Source: Agapanthus africanus (taxonomy: Eukaryota; Streptophyta; Magnoliopsida; Asparagales; Amaryllidaceae). From it: 64,000 nucleotides of DNA. Below are positions 55,991 through 64,000 of this stretch, piece after piece (within the stretch, counting starts at the first letter, position 1; each line of letters opens with the position of its first letter). Made by a program: the position numbers and the translations under genes. The notes under the pieces are model-generated. The model was not told where the DNA came from and did no database searches. It saw only the letters and a program-made list of their open reading frames with translations. The stretch is from assembly GCA_030015575.1 (NCBI GenBank), contig JASDDO010000006.1, positions 319,038,361-319,102,360 of the forward strand, in the 5' to 3' direction.

Positions 55991-56354
55991 TGTAAATAAA
56001 GCCCAGCACCATAAAAAGTATTTAATACTCCATAAAAAATAAAGAAATAGGGTAAGAGTTAGAGCCCATATCAATGTTTAGCATTGTTGCACATAAAAGG
56101 GACCGAGCCCAAACAAATATTTAACACTTTATTCAATACTAAGTGGACTGAGTCCAAGTTGACCAAAAGTCCCTAATTCATATCAACTGAGCCCATGTGC
56201 TCACATTCTTTCTAAATTGGTCTTAGTCCCAAGCCCAACTACATATCTCCCAACTGATATTGGTTCAAGGGTACATCTCCCACACCTCTGATATATGTCG
56301 TTGTAATTCTTCAACGTCTTCAGAGAGGTGGCGGGTCCCGACAACCAACAATTC

Positions 56355-56600
56355 AACGGACCGAAACGTTCTTAAACTAACAATAGACCGCAACGTCCTT
56401 AAACTAGCAACGGACCGAAACGTCCCTAAACTAACAACGGACCGCAACGTCTCTAAACTAACAATGGACCGAAATGTCCCTAAACTACCAACGACCGAAA
56501 CGTTCCTAAACTAACAACGGACTGCAACGTCCTTAAACTAGCTATGGACCGTAATGTCCTTAAACTAGCTGTGGACCGTAACGTCCTTAAACTAAAACGA
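56355..56600 (+). repeat. 27-bp tandem repeat GGACCGAAACGTCCCTAAACT, about nine copies
   Basis: Units follow GGACC, a variable loop, GTCC(C/T)TAAACTA, then 5-6 variable bases. The repeated 'TDRNVLKL' peptide in one frame is a by-product of the 27-bp period. Related units are at 727-800, 16665-17115 and 61370-61540. Confidence 0.88.
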
Positions 56601-57186
56601 CAGAGCCCAAATTCTCTTTCATTGGATCAAAAATGATCCCGAACCCCCGTTAAGTAGATCTTAATCTAATATCGGATTAACGTATCCTTAACAAATATTT
56701 AAGTTGATCTTAATCTCAAATGAGGTTAACGATCCTTGAATCAACCTAAACCCAAATCTAAAAAAATACGGATTTTGACTAATCCATGCCCTACGGGCGA
56801 CAACATAAATTAGTCTCCGTATACAATCTACGGGCAACCAAAAATAAAATAAACACACATGACACGAAGTGACTTTCTGGAGCTGGAGAAAGTGGTTACC
56901 CTGATACGGTAACGTAATTAACTGCAGGGGCTTGCGCCTGCAAGGAAAAACATCCCCACAATCAAAAACCCCTCACAATGAGGGGGAATCTGACGAAGTC
57001 TGCTATAACGGTCGCATCTGTCGAAACCTCCGATACACGGTGCCATAAATCAACTTGGCATCTTCGGAGAGGTGGACGGATAAAACCAAATAGTATCTGC
57101 CTCCAAATTCAGGCCAGACGTCCTAACGTCCCGGTCGCGTCTTTCGGCGGTAAACAGAGCCTATATCGGCGCATGAACCGGACGAT

Positions 57187-58905
57187 GGTCTCCTCTTTCC
57201 TGGTACATCTGCTGAGGAGGCCGCTCAGTTGGCCGAGGCTTTGAAGCATTCACAGGATGAAAGCGAAAACGTGCGCCCCAAGAAGGGATGCTTTCCCCCT
57301 GTTGAATTCCGTGATGTTGACCCAGCTCCTACTATATTACCAATAGCTCCTTTAACGATGGAAGAAGAACGGGCTCTCAAACAGCCAATATCGGCCGCTT
57401 CTGAAGACGAGGCTGCCATGAAGGCGGGCAGGGATTTATCTTCGATCGAAGCCCGACGAGCGCGACTAACCAGAAAAGTGCAGCGGCTCAAAAAGGCTAT
57501 ATTTCAGGCTCCTTAGCGTATCGGTATATATCTTTTATATCCCTCTCAGTAAATAATTTATATTACTTTCATATCGCCTTCGTCTTTACACATTTTTTTG
57601 TAGGGGCTTCTACGGTGGGCACAGTTTCGGGTCCAGATCGCAGCTTAGAGCCTTTGGTGACGGCTTTTATTCCTTCAACGGAGGTTGCCGGACCGGCCAT
57701 AGATTCTGTAAATATTTCCGGTGGCGCACCGGAGGGTGTAGAGGAGATTACTGAAGCTGTTATTCCTCCAATCCAGAATGGACGAAGTATTGAAAGTAAT
57801 CTTATATATATATATATATTTAAAACGACCTTTCCATATGTCTGACCCTTTCTTTCTCCCAGAATTGCGGGAGTTGGCGTCCTCTGTTATAGATCGTTCT
57901 CCAGAAGAAACCTTCATTCGTCTACTTAACATGGCGGCCCCGCACGTGATACCCCCCAGCGTATCATCCTTTCCTCCGACCAAGGTTAGTATTTCTTTGC
58001 CTTCCGTATTATATTTTCATAATGATACTGATGTGCCTTTTACTTTAAACCACAGTTCTACAGGCTGAGGACGAAGTTGAAGTTCTTGATGGGTCTGGGG
58101 ATTTCTCATATCTGCCTTCTGTGGCCATGGGTAAGTGACGCTTTAGCCCTGGTATTCTTTTACTTATTCCCCGTTCGGAAAGGCGACTAACCATACATGT
58201 ATCTTCACTGCTTTGCCAATCCTGACTCTGCTAGAGTCTCATATGTGCATGCTGCCAAGCCCTTACGCCAGACGTATGTCTGAGAGGATGGAGAAACAGA
58301 GCATTCATTCACTGGAAATTCTTATTGAAGATCTTCGTACTGGCACTTCCGTCATGGCTATGGAATTTGCTATTGAAGCTAACGCTTCTTTGTCCGTCCT
58401 TACCACTTACCATGACAAGGCGCTCGTGTGTACTTGGGTCGAATATTGCCGTCAAGTGGAGGCTTCTCTACATGGAGTCGAATGCGTACGCCTTCCCTTT
58501 GATATCCTATCTGTAAAGGCCCGCTTGCATGAATGGATTGATCGGTGTGCTGCCAATCTCCGATCTTGCAAGAAAAGGCTCAACCTGAAGTTTTCGGAGA
58601 GGGAGTTGGCTTCAAAGGCACTTCAAGCCAAGCTCACAACCAAGACTACTCGGACCTATGAAATTTAGCGGGTCCTTCACGAAGCAATTACGGAGGTGGT
58701 GGATCTTGATAAAGCTGTCATTTTTACGTGCGAAATGGTTGAGACCCACAAGACTGCCGAGAAAGAGCTTGAGCATCGGTTGTCTTTATACCAAAAACAA
58801 CAGGCAGAGGCAGAGGCTCAGCTTGCGGCGTTGCTAGAGCTTGAGGCGGAGGTCTGGCGGAAAAATGATGATCTAGCCAGCCTATTGAACCGCTCGCCGT
58901 CTTAA
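57187..58905 (+). pseudogene. Antisense extra ORF of element B: 3' exons with coiled coil
   Basis: Exon-like blocks with GT/AG edges: 57187-about 57530, 57604-57795, 57863-57984, 58056-58130 and 58235-58905. The first block ('TSAEEAAQLAEALKHSQDE') aligns with exon 2 of A ('VTTEEAIAASLKTFQEEE') and C ('ISAEEALAASLKKFEEEE'), which ties this segment to the PMD ORFs. The last block is rich in charged heptads ('AEKELEHRLSLYQKQQAEAEAQL', shown in part as ELEHRLSLYQKQQAEAEAQ) and predicts a C-terminal coiled coil, possibly for dimerisation. It runs opposite to B's pol. Broken. The upstream PMD exon is not in the window. Function unknown. Confidence 0.65.
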
Positions 58906-59029
58906 AATTTTTGTCGCTGTATATTTTTTCTTCTTTTTTTGTATCTTGTATTCATTTTGATTTATGAATAAAAGACATATTTTATTTCATGTTGGCACCT
59001 CTCTATCCTTTGATGTCTTGCTTTGGCAT

Positions 59030-59270
59030 GAAGTAGTTTATGTACTCGTTTTGGAGTTTGTAGTTTATTCACTCATTTCAAAGTCTCTAGTTTATTTACT
59101 CGTTTCGGAGTCTCTAGTTTATTTACTCATTTCGGAGTTTGTAGTTTATGTACTCGTTTCGGAATTTGTAGTTTATATACTCGTTTCGGAGTTTGTAGTG
59201 TATGTGCTCATTTCGGAGTTTGTAGCTTATGTGCTCGTTTCGGAGTTTGTAGTTTTTTTGCTCTTTTTTG
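59030..59270 (+). repeat. 27-bp tandem repeat CTCGTTTCGGAGTTTGTAGTTTATGTA
   Basis: About eight copies of a 27-bp unit (first 20 bases CTCGTTTCGGAGTTTGTAGT), so one frame reads a repeated nonapeptide rich in Val, Tyr and Ser. It begins just after the antisense ORF of B. I see no equivalent in A, where this part is replaced by G1. Confidence 0.85.
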
Positions 59271-60559
59271 GAATATCTTTAGTTTACATCTCTTGGGTTT
59301 ACAGGCAAACTTGTCTTAACGTTGTATGTAGATAACCCCCATTCCTTTTACGACAGAGGTCTGTTAGGATTGTGGTACTAAGGTTTTAGTCCGTAGTACC
59401 GTCGCATTGGCTGATGTATTCCTCGATATACAGTCTTTAAATTGTTGTTCGAGTAACCCCGCAACTGTCGTATCTCTGATCCTTTCGGGGGCTGGACAAG
59501 ACGTCTTCAAATAATCTCCTTAGCTTATATTACCGTCGGAAGAGCAAGCATTAGGAATTTGCCATGATGCTTTTTACTTGAGGTTAGACTCAATTTAGAG
59601 CCCCGATGAGTCATAACTGCACCCTTCTGAGGTGTGATGATCTTCAACGGTCTTTAGGCTTTATATGAGTTGCCGTCAAGACCCGAAATTAGGAATATAC
59701 CGTCACTTCATTTTTTGCTTTGACGATATCTCACCGATTCTTTGCTGAAGTCAGGTAGACATCTATAGGACCTCTATGCTGCGTGTATTGCAATTGAAGT
59801 CCGGAGCTATGAATATGTCATTGCTCCAATTTCATTTGATAGCTGCGTTCGCATCCTGCTGAAATGAGGGGGAATGCCGAGATAGTCTCTAGATTATATA
59901 TGTACCGTCGAGACTTGGAGCTAGAATTTTACCATTACTCTATTTTTATTCGACCTATGGGTCTTTGTTGATGTCGTGTCTGCACCCTGCCGGCATGAGA
60001 AGCACATCGAGTCGATGTTTAGGCTGTATATGTTGCCATCAAGATCTGTCTCTTCCTTTGATGGAACCTGGTGAGAAAATATGGCTCCCTTTATTTCATT
60101 TGTGCCCATGAATTGTATACAGGAGTCGTTGTGGACATACCTGCAGGGCAGAAAAGTTTCATTTTCATTTTTTTCTTTCCGCGATACTCTATCTTTTCAG
60201 CTTTTATGTCGCGAAAGTTGCGATTGCCCAATCATTTCGGCTACTTATCGAGATGCCCAATCATTTCGGCTGTTTTTGTTTTTACTCGCTGCTTTTTATT
60301 GTGTGTTACCCTATCATTTGGGCTTTTTTAAGGGATTTGAAATATGATACCAATCCTGGCATCAGCATCGCTACCACTGGAATATTGCCATGAGCGAATC
60401 ATCATTTGCCTTGAGAGGACTTAGGGTTTGACACTTATTTAGACATCAATATCGCTACAACTGAAATGTTGCCAGTAGTGAATCATCATTTACCTTTGTT
60501 GGTTTGAACAAAGATGGCTTAGTAAACAGGATTAGGATCCTGTCGACTAAAGCTTTTGA

Positions 60560-61040
60560 CTTTATGAGCTGTAAGGGTCTCATAAAGGTATTTTTCCCTA
60601 CGAGTCGTGAGGATCTCGTAGGTGTATTTTCTCCTTAGGAATCGTGAGGATTCCTAAGTGCGTTTTCTCTTGTAAGTCGTAAGGATCTTACAAGAGTGTT
60701 TTCTTTTATAAATCGAGAGGACTCACAAGTGTTGTTCACCATATGGGGAGATTTCTTACCATAGGTGGAACTCAATGGGGGGATATATTTATTTATGCAT
60801 ATGGATTGTATACAAGGGTCAATTTGGGACCACTTGTAGGGCAACATTAGGGGAATATAAGAGCTTAAGAACATGTTCAGATCCTTGTAGCTTAAGTCTT
60901 TTGAATCCTATGAGCCGTGAGGGTCTCATGGGAGGAAATTCTCCTTACGAGTCGTGAAGATCTCGTAAGTGTATTTTCTCTTTAGAAATTGTATGGATTT
61001 CTAAGTGTGTTGCTCCTTTGTGAGTCGTAAGGATCTCACG
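60560..61040 (-). repeat. Nine-unit hairpin array with variable arms (element B)
   Basis: Units on the plus strand: 60560-60587 (9-bp arms CTTTATGAG/CTCATAAAG), 60597-60622 (CCTACGAG/CTCGTAGG), 60634-60658 (CTTAGGAA/TTCCTAAG), 60667-60696 (10-bp arms CTCTTGTAAG/CTTACAAGAG), about 60710-60730, 60907-60932 (CCTATGAG/CTCATGGG), 60944-60969 (CTTACGAG/CTCGTAAG), 60981-61005 and about 61016-61041. The core is TCGTGAGGAT or close to it. Unit order matches the array in A. Confidence 0.85.
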
Positions 61041-61641
61041 CGGGTTTCTTTTTACGAGATTGTGCCCTTTCGAGTTTTCGCGAAGCTCGCTGGCATTCCT
61101 GCTATTTTTTACTCACGACTTCCTTTCGGGTTTTCATCCGCGCCCGTTTTGCTTGTGGACATACCATTTTTTTGTTTTTTTAACGATGAAATACCCGAGA
61201 GTAGTTTCGCTGTAGGTTCCCATCAATTTGTTGGTAGGATTTGGGGGTGGCCTCATCGCTGGAGTAGCTGTGTAGCCAGTAGGACTTGAGTTGCAACCTT
61301 TACCGTTAGGACTTCGATTGCAATATAGATCTCAAGGGAGCATATCACCGTATTTGGGGGCGATGTGCTAGTTTAGGGACATTTCGGTCCATTGTTAGTT
61401 TAGGGACATCTCGGTCCATTATCGCTATATTTAAGGCGAATTGTTGGTTTAAGGACTTCTCGGTCCGTTGTTGCCGTTTTTGAGGCGGATAATTAATTTA
61501 TGGACTCCTCGGTCCGTTATCACCGTTTTTTAAGCGACGAAGCTTTTTGAATACTACTCTCAGAGTCCTGACTCAGGAAGATAGCGAACGGACACAAGCG
61601 TCATCATCTATCATTGACTTAAGTCGTGACTCGTCAAGCGT

Positions 61642-64000
61642 AGTATTTTTTGAGGAATCGGCCGTTTATTGGCCGGAAGGGTCTTTCGCCATGCATATCC
61701 ATGAGTAGGTAGGCTCTACCTTATTAGACTTTGTCTATAATATACGGACCTTCATAGTTCGGCTCGAACATCCCCCGTTTTGCACGATTGGGAATCATCA
61801 GTCTTTTGATGACTAGCACGAGTTCGCCTTGGCGAAACGTTCTCGTCCTGATCAGTCTTTCGTATGACCGCGTCATCCTTGCCTTATAAGCCTCCAGATT
61901 TTTCTATGCTATAAGGCGAGTTTCATCAAGGGCGTTGAGCTCCTCAAGCCGAAGATGAGTATTTTCTTCATCTGTCGGTTTGTATCGAACCGCTGCTCGT
62001 AAGGAAGGAGGTTCTATTTCCAGGGGAAGTACTGCTTCCGTGCCGAATACCAATGCGTATGGTATTGTATTCGTGGCCATCTTGAACGTTGTTCGGTATG
62101 CCTAGAGAGTTTCGTGCAAACTTTCATGCCAGCCTTTTTTGTTTCTGGACACCGTCTTTTTTACAATCTTTATCAAGACCTTATTGAAAGCTTCAGCTAG
62201 ACCGTTGATACGAGGATTATAGACTGAAAAGTATCTCCAATCTATTTTATATTGTTGTGCGAAGCGGCTGATTTTATGACTTCTATAAGCTGGCTCATTA
62301 TACGAGATTATCCGTCGCGAAGTGCCAAACCGGTAGATGACATGGGTTTTTTGAAGAAATGGAAGATATTCTCCGTCTTCACCTCCCTTAATAGTACAGC
62401 TTCTACCCACTTGGAGAAGTAGTCGGTCGTTGTCAGTATGAACCGATATCTTTTGGACGATACCAGTTCAATGGGGCCAATTATATCGGTTCCCCACATT
62501 TCGAATGGCCAGCTAGCCACTGTTGAGTGTAGCGGATTTAGATGTTGGTGGATGAAGTCCCCATGAATTTGGCACGAGTGACACTGCTTTTCATATTCAA
62601 GACAGTCCTGAATCATTGTAGGCCAATAGCAATCCATTCTTTTTATCTTCAACTTCATTTTTGGCCCAGCTTGATGAGAACCGCAGTGTCCGTCGTAAGT
62701 TTCTTGAACGACTCTCTTCGCTTCTTCTGGTCTCAGACATCTTAGCTACAGACAGTCGAACGATCTCCTGTATAGAGTACCATTGACGAAGGTGAAGGAC
62801 AGAGCTCATTTCATGAGCCGATATCTATACGACGCATTTTTGGGCGTTCGTTGGGATTTGAAGTAGTCTATGAAGACTTCCCTCCAATCCCTGACTTTTT
62901 CTTCATCCTCTATTTGAAAGGCTACTTATTTAGTCGTTTCTTTTCTTTCAGATGGCTCTATTAAGTCTTCCGAAGATATATCTGTTGGAATGAGAACCCT
63001 ATGGCTTTGCAAAATGATCTTTACGTTGTCGAGATCTTCATCTGCCGATTCCTTAGCCATTTTGGCTAATGCATCTTCCTTGATGTTTTCTGCACGCGGT
63101 ATGCTCTCCAGGATGTAGGAAGGGATTTGTGTCAGCAGTTGCTGTACTCTTTCGCCATACTTTATCAGCTCTGACTTGCATGTCTGATAGTCGCCATTTA
63201 CTTGGCTAATGATCAGCTGGGAGTCTCCATGTATGAGGAGGTATTTGATTCCCATGTCGACAGCGATCTCGAGACCTGCTATCAAAGCTTCATATTCAGC
63301 TTCATTGTTAGTCCTTAGCTCTATTAAGGAGAGGGCATAACGCAATATCCCTCCTTGCAGAGTCACGAAGATAAGGCCCACCCTTGCTTTGATTATAGGG
63401 GTGTTTTGCTTTCGTTGCTTTATGGAAGATGCTCCATCGAAGTAGACTTCCCATTGGAAATTATTTTCTTATTCGGTTGTATCGAATGCATGTTCGTCCG
63501 ACAATTCGCAATTTAATGGAGAGTCAGTTGGTATCGGATGCTCCGCTAGAAAGTCAGTAATGGCCTGTTCTTTCACTGCTTTGAGGGGACGATACGTTAT
63601 TGAGAATTCCATCAGGAGGAGGGCCCATTTGGCAAGCCTTCCTGTTAGTATGGCCCTTGACATCAGATATTTGAGAGGATCCACCTCTGATATGAGATGG
63701 ACCTCATGTGCTAAGGCGTAATGTCTGAGCTTCATTATCGCGAAGATCAGTGCAAGGCAATGCTTTTCGATGGGGGGAAGTTGTTTTCTGCCCTTAGGAG
63801 AACTCGACTCAAATAGTACAGAGCTCTCTCCTTTCCCTGATCGTTCTCTTGTGTCTATAGCGTGCCTAGAGAACCCTCAAGGGCTGTTGTATATAGGATA
63901 AAGGGTTTTCCCTTAACCGGAATGGTCAATACCGACGGATTTTGCAGGTATTGCTTGATTTCGTCTGGTGCATTTTGGCACTTTTCATCCCAGACGAACG
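61642..64000 (-). pseudogene. Tat-like pol of element B: RT end, RNase H, second RNase H, integrase
   Basis: From the window edge: the RT-linked RNase H ('KLRHYALAHEVHLISEVDPL', 63735 down), then a second, archaeal-type RNase H ('TNNEAEYEALIAGLEIA', 'LLIHGDSQLIISQVNGDY', 63381-62926), which is a mark of the Tat branch. Then the integrase zinc region ('CYWPTMIQDCLEYEKQCHSCQ'-type, CX2C near 62590), the integrase core ('WGTDIIGPIELVSSKRYRF', 'NPRINGLAEAFNKVLIK') and a C-terminal domain ending near 61642 ('GRFLKKYYA'). It is broken in several places. The 5' part is outside the window. Confidence 0.85.

Larger units (their letters stand above)
42188..57156 (+). repeat. 3' LTR of element C (about 3.0 kb, split by the Athila element)
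   Basis: The two parts are 42188-43927 and 55863-57156. It is homologous to 14453-17647. The left edge (TGACGG) is tentative; the right edge AACA at 57153-57156 is supported by the match with A. It contains a TATA box (43442), many short hairpins, a 57-bp tandem repeat, a repeat of about 70 bp with G-boxes, and nine 27-bp units. Sequence right of 57156 belongs to element B. Confidence 0.75.
58906..61640 (-). repeat. Region S' of element B: noncoding, repeat rich
   Basis: It holds 27-bp repeats next to the antisense ORF (59030-59270), degenerate units of about 120-250 bp containing 'GGCTTTATATGAGTTGCCGTC' type sequence (59640, 59890, 60020), 'GCCCAATCATTTCGGCT' repeats (60222-60320), a duplicated block with 'GAATCATCATTT' (60345-60500), the nine-unit hairpin array (60560-61040) and GGACC-type repeats (61370-61540). 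The order matches region S of A inverted. No supported gene; short ORFs here are by-products. Confidence 0.75.
57157..64000 (-). mobile_element. Tat-like Ty3/gypsy element B, 3' part
   Basis: In minus sense: pol (64000-61642), noncoding region S' (61640-58906) and the 3' exons of the antisense ORF (58905-57187). Its LTR and 5' exons would lie beyond element C, outside the window. It is the host of C: C's LTR ends at 57156 inside an intron-like stretch of B's antisense ORF; the expected target copy is GAGCC at 57157-57161. It is the oldest layer and is clearly broken. Confidence 0.75.

Noticed and set aside
56260-56514. Repeated peptide 'TDRNVLKL' as a repeat protein
   Set aside because: The 27-bp tandem repeat produces an in-frame peptide automatically; it lies in an LTR.
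1-64000. tRNA or rRNA genes
   Set aside because: No cloverleaf with conserved A and B boxes was recognised; tRNA-like words are only the primer-binding sites.

Overview
This is a stretch of plant nuclear DNA, almost certainly an angiosperm with a repeat-rich genome. The evidence is Ty1/copia with an initiator-Met primer site, Athila-lineage Ty3/gypsy with the Asp-tRNA-type primer site, and Tat-like Ty3/gypsy whose antisense extra ORF encodes an aminotransferase-like plant mobile domain (PMD). I find no independent host gene, tRNA, rRNA or CRISPR array. Practically every base can be assigned to a nest of LTR retrotransposons, all treated here as fossils.

Layout. (1) 1-17647: Tat-like element A, plus sense: gag C-terminus (1-677), a repeat-rich region S (678-2550), the 5' exons of the antisense PMD ORF (11853-14330, minus) and the 3' LTR (14453-17647). 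(2) 2551-11852: a minus-sense, Athila-like, gag-pro-only element G1, in the tandem form LTR-internal-LTR-partial internal, inserted in A. (3) 17648-38644: two Ty1/copia copies in tandem (LTR-internal-LTR-internal-LTR), each holding the same inverted 2.2-kb solo LTR of a related copia family. (4) 38645-57156: Tat-like element C: antisense PMD ORF (minus) and 3' LTR (42188-57156). (5) 43928-55862: a nearly whole Athila-lineage element, minus sense, with a perfect 5-bp target duplication CCCGG, inside C's LTR. (6) 57157-64000: Tat-like element B, minus sense: pol, region S', and the 3' exons of its antisense ORF (plus strand).

Order of insertion, read from what interrupts what: B is oldest. C landed in an intron of B's antisense ORF. 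Copia landed in C's antisense ORF and became tandem. A landed in the first copia LTR. G1 landed in A. The Athila element separately entered C's LTR. Near-identical LTR pairs make G1 and the Athila element the youngest.

The most unusual signal is structural. The Tat-like LTRs (14570-16445; 42290-43180) are built from dozens of short hairpins whose arms differ from one to the next but stay complementary. At one matching position in the two LTRs the arms differ by a compensatory base-pair change. Region S carries a second system: nine ordered hairpin units (8-nt arm, 10-nt core, 8-nt arm) preserved in A (1126-1646) and B (60560-61040), again with paired changes. Separately, a paired CCGCGG-type palindrome module of about 50 bp recurs in the copia leader and in Athila LTRs and leaders, which are unrelated element families.

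All alignments were done by eye, so divergence figures are approximate.
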